Positions 54,438-64,000 of a DNA stretch of 64,000 nt are shown here, one piece after another. The notes beneath the pieces were generated by a model. That model did no database searches. It saw only the letters and a program-made list of their open reading frames with translations, and had not been told where the DNA came from. A program made the translations under genes and the position numbers. Source of the DNA: Rhyzopertha dominica (taxonomy: Eukaryota > Arthropoda > Insecta > Coleoptera > Bostrichidae); the NCBI GenBank assembly GCA_025024175.1, contig QCXZ01000137.1:496001-560000 (forward strand), written 5' to 3'. Within the stretch, counting starts at the first letter, position 1; every line of letters starts with the position of its first letter.

Positions 54438-55562
54438 AGTATCAAGCAACGATCTATGAGACTGACTTATGCAGAGGGTTTTACAGCTTGATGGTTGGTC
54501 GTCGTAAACTATTGGGATTAGTGGAACGCTTCAAAGTTCCTAAATGGGCCGCATTCAAAAAATCTTGTTGGCTAAAATTTTAACTTTTCCATTATAAATT
54601 TTTAAGATTTGTTAGTTGTGATAATTTAGCAATCAATAAAATAGAGAAGCTTTTATAACAAATTTTATTTAATGCAGGCCTGATGCTAACTGGCGCGATG
54701 TATAAAATAAAAGCCTTTGTATGTCATAATGAATTTATACAAATTTAATATAAAAACATACAAATTAGTAAGTAGAAAATTATTTACATTTGTTAGAAAA
54801 AATGTACAATAGTGCACAATAAAATTTATACACGGTATCGATTATGTTCATTACAGCTTGTTAATAAGCACATTACAAGAGTCACAAACTAAAAAAAATA
54901 CTCACTATCACTTTCACTGCTAAAATCACGATTAACTTCTATTATTAATTCTTGTACATGATATGATCTGTACCCATTTTCAATGTCCAGTACATGCCGC
55001 ACTGAATTTCTCCACGCATCGACACTTGTTATTTCAGCTTCGTGTCTAATTTTTAGCAGCATTTCGTTGCTAAATTTTCCACCAGTGTTCCCTCGTCGAA
55101 TTCTTTGTTTCAAGTATTTGGAATTTTGTCCATTCCTATGACCCTCCGGATTAAAAGAAAATTTTAACCTGTGAAGAAACAGGGCAGAGGACGATTGCAC
55201 ACTGTGATCAAAAATTAGAAAGTATGGGCTGCCGCATTGCAATTGGAATGTTTACCATTCATGGTTATAAAAATAGATACTACTCATTAAATTAGGAAAG
55301 AATACGATTTAGTCATACATTAAAAGCTATTAGATGAGAAATATTTGTAGTTCAAATAATAATACCAAATAATGCTCATTGATTTACGTGTACGGAAAAA
55401 AAATCTCAAAAAGCCTAAACACAATTTTTGGATACGGTCCACTCCGCTGCAAAACAGTGGAACGTTCCGAACTCGTCTGTTATTTACGACAGCTTTAGGT
55501 AATACTNGTGAGNGATAATCGGCTGTTCGTATAATGAGTATCATAGATCGTTGCTTGATACT
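54438..55562 (-). mobile_element. DNA transposon with perfect 22-bp inverted repeats, internally reduced
   Basis: The ends AGTATCAAGC...GCTTGATACT are perfect inverted repeats of 22 bp over 1125 bp. Inside, a minus-strand frame (54889-55242) has NEMLLKIRHEAEITSVDAW, then RNSVRHVLDIENGYRSYHVQ and an acidic tail. This resembles the C-terminus of the transposase at 46.5 kb (WKSCIKHVIEIENSY ... acidic end). The catalytic part is not recognisable. Two N bases at 55507 and 55513. A clear target duplication could not be fixed. Confidence 0.75.
54889..55242 (-). pseudogene. C-terminal fragment of an IS630/Tc1/mariner-type transposase
   Basis: 117 open codons whose second half aligns by eye with the C-terminal helix of the 46.5-47.5 kb transposase (DAWRNSVRHVLDIENGY against ELWKSCIKHVIEIENSY), including the D/E/S-rich end. 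The catalytic domain is missing, so it is not functional. Confidence 0.6.
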
Positions 55563-56415
55563 TTAGTAATCAATGCATTAAGAGCTTTATGGGGATTTTG
55601 CAATTCATGTTCATGTTCATGTTTTGATGATGATAAGCTTGTTTATGTTAAAATTTTACACGTATTATTCATTGCAGACGAAATAAGTTCAGTTCCTCAA
55701 TCAGTGTAATTTAATTTCATCATTCCGAGTGTTAAATAGTTTTAGATAAATTTAACGGTTTTTGGACCTTATCAGAGTATTTTTTTCAACGGCACGCCCC
55801 TGCACCGTAACCAGAAAATGCGGGGCATTTCCATCGCCAGCACACGTGCAGTTCCCAGGGCACTAGGGTGAAATATACAAGTCCGTTCGCCAAGAACAAA
55901 GCGCCCGTTATAAATCGCATTTATGAGACGCGCTCCTGTCGTAAAATTTTATAATCAAGCTCTCAAAAGCTATAGCGAGCGAATCCCTACCGGTTGTTGG
56001 ATTGGTTTCTAAATATAAAGCGACCAGTGTATATTTGGAATTGAATTGCTTGCTTAAGTACCGGGAAATTTAAGTACGGNTTAGAGCCCATGAGCGAAGA
56101 GCTACGTGGGGTGATTTCTGTTTCGAGTATTCCGCTGTAAATCGTCCAAATCGTTCTGTTTTTTTTGCAAGGTACAATAAAATAGGTAATGAGCCTCGGT
56201 AATGTCGTAATATCGTTTTTATTTTTCTGGCACGGGTTCTACGAAGTAAATATTGTATTAAATTGTCGTTCTAGAAATAGCCAGCCATTGTATTGGTTGA
56301 TTGGGGTCTACTTTTAGAGTTTAAAACGAATTAAAGACATGCTGGTTCTAAAACGTATTTTGATGGAAAAATTCTGCGATTTGTTGATATAGTTTTATTT
56401 AATTTATGTACAACT
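55563..56415. other. 0.85 kb without a recognised gene
   Basis: Contains a short TTCATG repeat near 55608 and a GC-richer segment near 55800-55900. One N at 56080. No gene. Confidence 0.45.
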
Positions 56416-56417
56416 TA

Positions 56418-57815
56418 TACAGGATGTTTCACGAATGATAATGGCCCTGACGAAATTAAAAATGCAGCCTAAAATACATTCTCATAGCCAATGTGGTTAT
56501 TTTACATAATGGTATTATTTTAAAAATAAATTGGGAATCCATGACGGCTATGCGCTACGGTTCCTGTCACTGTATTTATTAAAAGTCAAAATGTATTCAA
56601 ATTATGATGAAAAAAACAGATATGATTTTGATTTATGGTGAATGCAAGAAAAATGCTTCCGCTGCTGCCCGTTTATACAGACACCGTTTTCCAAATAGAA
56701 AAGCTCCTGCCGATACAATTTTCAAGAGACTTGAATTAACTTTAAGGACAAACTGGCCACCACTGAAAAAGTCAAGAGAAAAAACAACAACAGGCCCTGA
56801 CAATGAAATTAGAGTATTGGAAATGATTGTCGAAAATCCTCATATTAGTCAAAGGGTAGTCTCAAGAGCCACCGGCACTAGTCTGTCTTCAGTACACCGA
56901 ATAATGCAAGGCAATCAATTTCATCCGTATCACTTGCAATTGGTTCAGGCCTTAAAGGAGACAGATTGTCCTAAAAGGCTGGCCTTTGTAACTTTCTTCG
57001 GGAACACCAAAATTTGAATGTGAGATTTTATGACATTTGCTTCTCAGATGAAGCAAGATTTTCTAATAATGGTGGAGTTAATAAACATAACGTGCATTAT
57101 TATGCGCAAGAAAATCCAGGTTGGATTCGAGAAGGACATACTTTCAAACTATCTACTCGACGAATGTCTGGTGCGGAATATTGTGGAATCAAATTGTTGG
57201 GCCCTATTTTTTTCGCGATAGTTTAAACGGCAATACTTATTTAAATTTTTTAAGAAACATTTACCGATACTTCTCTCAAATGTAAATTTACAAGTAAGAC
57301 AAGTTCTATGGTTCCAATAAGATGGGGCACCTGCGCATCTTGATTTGGTTTTGCCTAACCGATAGATAGGAAGAGGTTCAATTAATCCTTGGCCACCGAG
57401 AAGCCCGGAACTTACTCCTTTGGATTTTTTTCTGTGGGGAATGGTAAAAGAGCAAGTATACCAAACACCAATTGAAAGTGTAGAACATTTACAAAATAAA
57501 ATACGTGATGCATGTAGATCCATCACTCCAGAAATGTTAATGCATGTTAATAGATCGTTTTGGGCACGAATTCAAGCTTGTGAAAACAGCGGAGGGCGAC
57601 ATTTTGAGCATTTATTACATGAATGTTATTGAATAAACATTTTTGAAAAATAAAATTTGTTTTACAATACCGAATTTACTTAAAAGTAAATGATTGAAGT
57701 TTATGTCAAAATTTACAAATTTATACATGAACAGTTATCAACGTTCTCTGCAAATGTATTTTGGATTGCATTTTTAATTTCGTTAGGGTCATTATCATTC
57801 GTGAAACATCCTGTA
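56418..57815 (+). mobile_element. DD41D mariner (rosa-like) element, copy 2, defective
   Basis: A 1398-bp element with the same ends as the copy at 32158 (TACAGGATGTTTCACGAATG) and TA at both sides. It retains the segment lost in copy 1 but lacks another one. The right border runs into a (TA)n stretch. Confidence 0.9.
56591..57632 (+). pseudogene. DD41D mariner transposase, copy 2, frameshifted and deleted
   Basis: An early frameshift lies just after the ATG (MYSN against a longer frame); a usable ATG exists at 56604. The HTH region is complete, and the first catalytic Asp is present (CFSDEARF, about 57040), preceded by a stop at 57014. The second motif is damaged: after GGGGCACCTGCGC about 23 bases present in copy 1 are missing, and a TAA precedes it. 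RSPELTPLDFFLWG remains at 57400-57440. The C-terminus (GRHFEHLLHECY) is intact. Inactive. Confidence 0.88.
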
Positions 57816-58999
57816 TATATATATATAGCGGAACATTCATAGAGAAATTCTTGTGTAGACTTGGTCAATCGAAGAATGAAAACAAATACTCTAGACCGAT
57901 GAATTAATATTTGGAAAAATCCTTCAGCCCAGTGCTGTTTCATCTGACTTCCATTTAATGGGGGAAGGGTTTGTGTTTAAACAAAACACACGCCCAGACT
58001 TTGCAGAAATTATTGAAAAACGAAAGATGTCAATGGTGTACTCCAATTTGCCAGTTTCATTTGTGGGAATATTCAGACATTCAGACAGGGGTTGAAGGCA
58101 ATTGCAACCAGAAGAACTTAGGAAGTTTGTGGAAAGAATTAACGAATTGAGTTAACCGGTCAAAATAGTAGGCAAAAGTCCAAAAAGCTACATTCTTTCA
58201 GGTGGTCTTAAACTTCTGCAGTGTAGTTACCAAATTTATGGTAAAGATAAGTATATCTAATTTGTATTTTGAAATCACCAATCAGTTTTACAAATTTTTA
58301 ATTATACCAAGTAAAACATTAGTAACGCATGCCAAAAGGTCATAACATACTTCATGCAGTATAATTCAAAGTCTCCCCGGAGTAGTCAACTGATCTGAAG
58401 AAACCAACCAGCCCTGATATATATTCGTAGCGCGCGTAGAATTTTTCCCCGTCCACATAAACCAAAAGACAAACGGGCGCCATTATAAAAAAATATTTAT
58501 CCGCGCTTCGCGGGCTTGTTTAGACGAAAACAGATTGCCCTTCTCGTTCGCCACTTGTAAATGTAATTGTTGGTTTGGCATCGGATCAAAGTGTGACTGA
58601 AATCGGCGGTGGTACTTTCGTTAATGAAATGGCGGGAGGGGGGGCTAGCAGGATGATTGAAATCGAGAGCTCTTCTTTATAGAAAGCAGCCGCGGCTGTT
58701 CTTTTCTTTGTTGGATAAAGACGGATGTTGATTAGCAGGAAAGGAATAGAGATAGATGAAGATGTGGCCTCTATCGCACACTTTATTGTGTTGTTCAAAA
58801 TCTCTAATTTCCTAAATATAATCCAACTTACTTCAGATCAAATGTAGATGATTTCGGAGATGCAGAATGACAATTTTTTATAAACATCTTTCAAAACTGG
58901 TATATTGTTAATTAAAAATTAATGCTTCTAAATAATTCAAAATTATCGTGTGTACAAACACTATTCACTTCTGTATCTATTGGCCCAGAATAGACGAAA
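57816..58999. other. 1.2 kb without a recognised gene
   Basis: Starts with (TA)n. No domains. A 70-codon minus-strand frame (58586-58798) has no family features. Confidence 0.45.
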
Positions 59000-59344
59000 G
59001 TTTTCAAAGTCCCCTATAAAAATAATCAATCGGCGTCATGTCAGGGGATTTCTTTCTCAATAGCGTCATCGTCGTCTTCATAAGTTGGTTCGGATAATAT
59101 CTGATCACTGTCGCTATTGTCTTTATCTGATAATTTCTTGTAGTTCTCTGTAGAAATAGGTACTTTCTGTTGCTGTATGGTATGGAGGTAATGTATACTA
59201 GTATACTCTGCAAGATTGCAAACCATTTTTTTGGCAATATCCAAAAACCAATAACATATCGGTCATTTCTTGGTTGGTATTATACTGTATGACCACGACG
59301 AAAATTAAATTTGCAATTTCCGCACCGTTCAAAAAAACTCTGTA
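59000..59344 (-). mobile_element. Short remnant of a third DD41D/DUF4817 mariner
   Basis: The right end has the typical tip TACAGAGTTTTTTTGAACGG (minus strand) followed by TA. It then encodes NQEMTDMLLVFGYCQKNG (59210-59275), the DUF4817 start seen in the rosa-like copies. Near 59000-59050 it reads SPDMTPIDYFYRG, the third catalytic motif. Almost everything between is deleted. The left end was not found. Confidence 0.65.
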
Positions 59345-59759
59345 TAAATTAAGTTCAGATCTTATCAAGTGAAAGAGGGAATTAAAATAACCGTGTGAAA
59401 CCAAAAATTAAACGGTTGAATTGAATATCCAGTGCTTTCCAATTTTCCGGCTTTGCCATTTAACCCGTCTGCCAATCAACATTCTAATGATGCTAAAAGC
59501 ATCGCCATTCATCATACCGCATGCCATTTCCCGAAACAACCACCCGTGTTTACAAATTTCCCCGAAACATAATTACCAATACGTTCGCGTGCTAAAAATA
59601 TGCCGACGAAGCACAAAGAGGAGAGGAAATTACGCGTACCTTTCTCCCGGATCTAATGCCCTAAATTATTCAAAGTAAGTTTGTTAATTTCCTGCTGCGT
59701 ACGGACTATGGAAAATATTCGAGAAATTTTGGGGAGATTTTTTACTACTGTACCTGTAC
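59345..59759. other. 0.4 kb spacer between transposons
   Basis: No gene features; a plus-strand frame of 85 codons (59421-59678) has no motif. Confidence 0.45.
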
Positions 59760-59761
59760 TA

Positions 59762-60924
59762 ACGGGTGGGCCATATAAAATTTGCATTTTTGATCGGCTA
59801 TAAAATCATTCAAATCAAATCAATCAACCAAATTTTTCAGTACATTTTCGATTGTTTGGGCTTCAATTTCATGAATGGCAACTTCGATTTCCTGTTTCAA
59901 AGCCTCAATAGTCTCTGGATGGTTCACGTAACACTTATCTTTAACGGCACCCCACAAATAATAGTCCAACGGTGTCAAATCACAGCTGCGAGATGGCCAA
60001 TTCACATCACCATTTCGGCTAATTACTCGATTTTCAAAAACAGTTCGCAAAAGATCGATGGTTATGTTGGCTGAATGGCAAGTGGCACCATCCTGTTGAA
60101 ACCAAACATCATCCATGCCATTCTCTTCAATTTTTGGAAACAAAAATTCGTTGAGCATGGCACGGTAACGATCTCCATTGACAGTAACGGTGGCTCCTTC
60201 ATCATTTTCGAAGAAAAATGGACCAATGATGCCTCCTGGCCAAAATCCACACCAAACAGTCACTCGTTGTGGATGCATTGGCTGCTCAACAATCACGTGT
60301 GGATTTTCTGATCCCCAAATACGGCAATTTTGCTTATTGACATAGCCTGCAAGGTGAAAATGAGCCTCATCTGAAAACACGATTTTTCGGTAAAAATGCT
60401 CATCTTCAGCTTCATTGGATGGTCATGAGGCTTTATTTCTTGGACTAATTGAACTTTGTAGGCTTTCATGCCGAGATCTTTATGCAAAATTCTCCTGAGA
60501 GAAGTGCGAGAAATGTTCAATTCTTGAGAACGATGACGAGTTGATGTTGATGGTTGTTCACGCACACTACGAGCAACAACAGCAATGTTTTCAGCTGTAC
60601 GCACTGGACAAGAACGTAAATGTGTTGGTTTATTCAATAACGATCCAGTTTCACGAACTCGCTTGACAAATTGATCCACAAATCGTCGTGAAGGCATTTC
60701 ATTTCTACTGAATTTTCCACGTAAATTTCTTACAGTTTGGACAGAAGATTCACCACTTTGGAAATAAGTTTTCAATATTTCCCAATTTTGTTCAAGCGTA
60801 AAGCGACCCATTTCGTAAATGTCAAATATTAAATTAAATTTCTGTCATAGCACGAATGACAGAAGTGTTGCCAAACTCAAAATAACCACTACTTCAAAAT
60901 GCAAACGTTAGATGGTCCACCCTG
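59762..60924 (-). mobile_element. DD41D mariner element of a second family, defective
   Basis: A 1163-bp element with degenerate inverted repeats (right CAGGGTGGACCATC in outward sense, left ACGGGTGGGCCAT; both continue to TTTGCATTTT) and TA at both borders (59760-59761, 60925-60926). It encodes a transposase of the widespread insect type beginning MGRFTLEQNWEI. Confidence 0.88.
59820..60811 (-). pseudogene. DD41D mariner transposase with a small internal deletion
   Basis: Frame 1 (60811 to about 60415) has the N-terminal HTH domains (EILKTYFQSGESSVQTVRNL ... SQELNISRTSLRRILHKDLG). A short deletion after HDHPMK removes some ten residues and shifts the frame. From there EDEHFYRKIVFSDEAHFHL continues in frame 2. 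Catalytic motifs present: FSDEAHF, WFQQDGATCHS, RSCDLTPLDYYLWG. 41 residues separate the second and third Asp. It ends VLKNLVD at 59820. Apart from the deletion the frame is well preserved. Confidence 0.9.
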
Positions 60925-61667
60925 TAAATTCTAACTCCTACCTGGGTCAATTTGTCCTCTCGAGAACGAAATATCTACTCCACATCAACAAAATCATTTA
61001 GCAGATGTCGTATCCTTGTGTTATTTTTTCTCGTATTAATACTTTCAAGCTATAATCTTCCAAACTTCGCACAACGTCAAGAAGATACTAATTTTCATGC
61101 CCTTGTACCGAAGTGGTTCACACCAACACGATTACCACTCTGCAGCGTGCTCTTACGCCTACACCAGCCTTAAAGGTTAAAAGTGCAGTGTATTCCTTAT
61201 CCCCTAACAGGGCCAATTCAATTTGGTGGTCCCGCGGGTACGGCGTTGTCAACGCGTCAGGATCTTTTCTCATTTTCGCGTTCTGTTTGCACACGCCGAA
61301 ACTTCTCAGGAACGCACACAGGGCTGCTAATTAGGAAATCGTCCTTTGAAAGGGCCTTGTCAACCAGAAGACGTGTGGGGTGGGGGGGCGTTGAGGAGGA
61401 TGGGAGATATTTTGACGTGGGCGTTTGACAGCAGCTGATTGAGTAAAATCTTTTTTTTTTGTGTTTGGACAGGTGCAGATAGAACCTTAAATCAGTTTCT
61501 AAATTCTAATCGCAACATAAATAATGTATATGCTTATAACTTCTAAACTAAAAGAAAATGGAGATATGTTCATAGAACATTTTTACTTAGAATATCCATC
61601 ATTATTCATCCGTTCAAGTTTAGCATAGAGCTTACAGATCACCCTGTATATGGACAATAGTAACATA
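60925..61667. other. 0.7 kb spacer, no gene
   Basis: Several open frames of 60-80 codons overlap on the plus strand in a GC-richer part (61180-61430) without recognisable motifs. Near 61636 CACCCTGTATA resembles the tip of another mariner-type repeat. Confidence 0.4.
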
Positions 61668-61877
61668 CACTGCTCCACAAAAATATACGTCCACTTGAAA
61701 ATTTCGTATATTTTCCAAAAAAAGTGTAACATTATACATATTTTTAATTCAGTGAGTTACTTTGAAGCAAAATATTGTATTTCAGACAAAAAGTCGTAAG
61801 TACATACAAAATGGCGCTGAAAGACATGTTTATACCGCAATTGGCTTGCACAAAAATATACGTCCAGTTCTAAAAAA
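61668..61877. repeat. Left inverted repeat of the Tc3-like element
   Basis: This matches the reverse complement of the right repeat with roughly fifteen differences over 200 bases. It contains two ACAAAAATATACGTCCA sites (outer at 61677, inner at 61851). Confidence 0.92.
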
Positions 61878-61995
61878 CTCAATTCAGGCAAATTAATATT
61901 AGCGATACGTATCCTAAACATGAGCGCAAGGATCGGCCTAGCCATGATCAAACTCGGCAATAATGTTTTGTTTCCTCCTGTCATTTTATATTAAA

Positions 61996-63042
61996 ATGGC
62001 ACGAGGAAACTTACTTTCTGAGGTTGAAAAGACCGAGATACTCATTCATCACGGATACGGACGCTCAAATCGCTGGATAGCAAGGAAACTAAATCGAAGT
62101 CATGATGTCATTAATTCGTTTTTGAAGAACCCTGACGAATATGGGACAAAGAAGTCGCCTGGGCGGCCACAGAAACTTAGCGGCCGAGAAAAACGACGTG
62201 TTGTGACTGCTGCTTTAAACTCGATGCTTTCTTGTGCAGAAATAAGAAATCTGCTAGAACTCAATGTGTCACGCAAAACGGTAANACGTACTATTCATAA
62301 CAGTGGTGTAATTAAAAGATCGAAAATGCTTACCGCTCCTGCACTGACAGACATTCACAAAATGCGGCGGTTGGAGTTCGCGCGGCATAATCTTCGGACA
62401 GATTTCACTCTGGTAATGTCACTTAAGTTTTACTGTCTACCTCGTTATTTTTACACATTTTCAATTTAGTTTATTTGGTCTGATGAGAAAAAATGGAATT
62501 TAGACGGGCCTGATGGATGTAACTCCTACTGGAGGGACTTGCGGAAAGAACCGCGAATTTTTTCCCGGCGCAATTTTGGTGGCGGAACCGTGATGGTTTG
62601 GGCGGCATTTAGCGCCCACGGAAAATTGCGTTTGGCATTTCCATCGGCCCGGANGAACTCCGAAGAGTATCAGGAACTGCTAGAGGGTTGTTTAGTGCCA
62701 TTTCNAGAGGCTCACCTGGACGTGCCCTTAAGTTTCCAGCAAGACAACGCGCCGATTCATGTGTCCAGAAGCACATTAAACTGGTTCGCCGCCGCGCAAG
62801 TGCCACTTGTGCAATGGCCAGCGCGTTCGCCAGATTTAAATATTATTGAAAACGTTTGGGGAATCCTTGCGCGTCGGGTTTATGTCCATAATCGCCAATA
62901 CCAAAGTGTACGAGAATTAAAAGAAGCGATACTGTCCACCTGGGACAATCTGGAAGAAGATTTACTAAGGCGCCTAGTTGTGTCTATGGACAACCGTCTA
63001 TTTCAAGTCATACAGCGCAACGGAGGTGCCACAGACTATTAA
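61996..63042 (+). CDS. Tc3-like transposase (DD34E), two exons, open frame
   Basis: The cut-and-paste transposase acts on the element's inverted repeats at TA targets. Exon 1 (61996-62412) encodes MARGNLLSEVEKTEILIHH, the first HTH (RSNRWIARKLNRSHDVINSF), a GRP hook (KSPGRPQKL) and a second HTH. A 57-bp intron (62413-62469, GTAATG...TTTAG) separates it from exon 2 (62470-63042). Total 329 residues, the same as nematode Tc3A. Catalytic residues: Asp 144 (IWSDEKKW), Asp 231 (FQQDNAPIH) and Glu 266 (SPDLNIIENVW), 34 residues between the last two. Three N bases (62285, 62654, 62705) leave single codons undefined. Without the intron the frame stops at 62469, so splicing is required. Confidence 0.92.
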
Positions 63043-63087
63043 AAGTTATTTTTTTGTTATTTTGTTTGGTATTAAATAAATTTAACA

Positions 63088-63297
63088 GTTTCCTTTGACT
63101 GGACGTATATTTTTGTGCAAGCCAATTGCGGTATACATATGTCTTTGGGCGCCATTTTGTATGGATTTACGACTTTTTTTCTGAAATATAATATTTTGCT
63201 CCAGAGTAACTTACTTCATTAAAAAAATGTATAATGTCACGCTTTTTTGGAAAAAATACGAAATTTTCAAGTGGACGTATATTTTTGTGGAGCAGTG
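63088..63297. repeat. Right inverted repeat of the Tc3-like element
   Basis: Mirror of the left repeat. Inner site TGGACGTATATTTTTGT at 63099, outer site at about 63272. Confidence 0.92.
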
Positions 63298-63339
63298 TAA
63301 TTGCAAAATATCTTACAAACGACAACAAAAGTTTAATCC

Positions 63340-63500
63340 CCGTCGACAAAAATGACCTAATAAACAATAAAGATAAGACAGAGAGGACTAACAAAAGTGG
63401 CGTGTGTGTAATCAAATATACATAGGCTGTACTGGCCGCAGTTTCAAACAAACTAATCGAACACAAAAATTCTATAACAAAAATTGTAATCTAACAAGAT
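63340..63500 (+). pseudogene. GIY-YIG endonuclease fragment of a Penelope-like element
   Basis: One frame reads TNKSGVCVIKYT up to a stop at 63423. Directly after, another frame reads YIGCTGRSFKQTNRTQKFYN. Together they recall the SG(I/V)Y.I.Y...YIGQTGRSF...R core of the Penelope C-terminal GIY-YIG nuclease with a few residues missing. The evidence is short, so confidence is moderate. Confidence 0.5.
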
Positions 63501-64000
63501 TTTGAAAACATTGCATAGGATTCAACTACACATATAAAGAAAACAGTTTTCGATGTTACATAACATGCAATTGCATCCGAGATAGAATGCCTAAGATGAG
63601 TGCTGTTCAGGGTTTCTTTCATAGATAATGCAAAATTAGTTTGCTAATGGTTCGTTCTTTAGGAGCGTGCCCTTGTTCGTCCCTTTCACCCTTATTTATA
63701 CTTAATTTGAAAGGCAAACTCAATTTACCTCTCCAATATTTGGACTGTAAAGTCTGCCTTCAAAGGATATTGATGGAAATCACACCGGTGAAAAAAAATA
63801 TTTGCCTCTCTGTAGGGTTGAACATATCGGTCCTGTTTAAATCGATTTGCTCGAAAAGCGCATCAAACTAAACGTGTACATATGATACGACAATGAAGGG
63901 AACTACGGTGTTATCTGTAGTGCTCTGAATCGTGTTTGTTTGTTCCATTTCCTGTGTTTGTTCCCCAAATGCATGATAGAAGAGAAATAATACTGGAATC
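63501..64000. other. Right edge of the window, no recognised gene
   Basis: AT-rich; a 76-codon plus-strand frame (63641-63871) has no motif. It may include further decayed Penelope sequence, but no motif could be read. Confidence 0.4.

Larger units (their letters stand above)
61668..63297 (+). mobile_element. Tc3-like transposon, apparently complete
   Basis: A 1630-bp element flanked by TA (61666-61667 and 63298-63299). Inverted repeats are about 210 bp and begin CACTGCTCCACAAAAATATA. The 17-base core ACAAAAATATACGTCCA is present twice in each repeat, at the tip and about 180 bp inside, the IR/DR layout known from Tc3 and Sleeping Beauty-type elements. The transposase between them has two exons and no disabling change apart from three N bases. 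Confidence 0.95.

Noticed and set aside
58586..58798. 70-codon minus-strand frame
   Set aside because: No motif and no neighbouring exon.
1..64000. CRISPR arrays, prokaryotic operons, prophage
   Set aside because: Introns, a nuclear tRNA and eukaryotic gene families show animal nuclear DNA; no regularly spaced repeats were seen.

Overview
The window is nuclear DNA of an animal, most probably an insect. Genes have short GT-AG introns, there is a nuclear tRNA-Trp, the base composition is AT-rich, and transposons include BEL/Pao, Tc1, Tc3-like, DD41D mariner and Penelope types. A beetle or another insect order would fit; the sequence alone does not fix the species. Single N bases are scattered through the assembly, and at least one housekeeping gene carries a one-base frameshift near them, so consensus errors must be expected.

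Layout. Positions 1-15,550 are a dense cluster of conserved housekeeping genes: transaldolase (-, 3' part outside the window), TBCK (-, with a tRNA-Trp in an intron), proteasome subunit alpha-1/PSMA6 (-), NADH-cytochrome b5 reductase (+), UDP-galactose transporter SLC35A2-like (-), peroxin PEX10 (+), mitoribosomal mL64/GADD45GIP1 (+), EMC10 (-) and the ribosome-biogenesis factor MAK16 (+). Exon borders were read from splice signals combined with reading frame. Several pairs are divergent with short shared upstream regions (PSMA6/Cyb5r, Ugalt/PEX10, EMC10/MAK16).

From about 15.6 kb onward the window changes to gene-poor, repeat-rich DNA. An intact, young BEL/Pao LTR retrotransposon (18,296-24,558, minus, AAAAG target duplication) has one uninterrupted 1720-residue polyprotein. 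Beyond it lie LINE remnants, two complementary defective DD41D (rosa-like) mariner copies, a second DD41D element, a decayed third one, a Tc1 element with an intron and long inverted repeats, an apparently intact Tc3-like element with an intron and IR/DR ends, Penelope-like fragments, and fragments of other DDE transposons. Only short candidate host exons are visible there (16,785 and 30,516), plus one CpG-rich island (about 49.6-49.9 kb) and a cAMP-response-element cluster (33.6 kb). These could be the 5' exons and introns of a large plus-strand gene whose body lies to the right; that is inference.

The genes in the first 15 kb do not form a pathway. They are unrelated housekeeping genes packed together. 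The right-hand 48 kb is best read as a transposon-filled intergenic or intronic region. No undescribed multi-gene system was found. The points most worth checking are the intact Tc3-like and BEL/Pao elements, the Penelope remnant with inverted flanks, the complementary DD41D deletions and the unassigned candidate exons.
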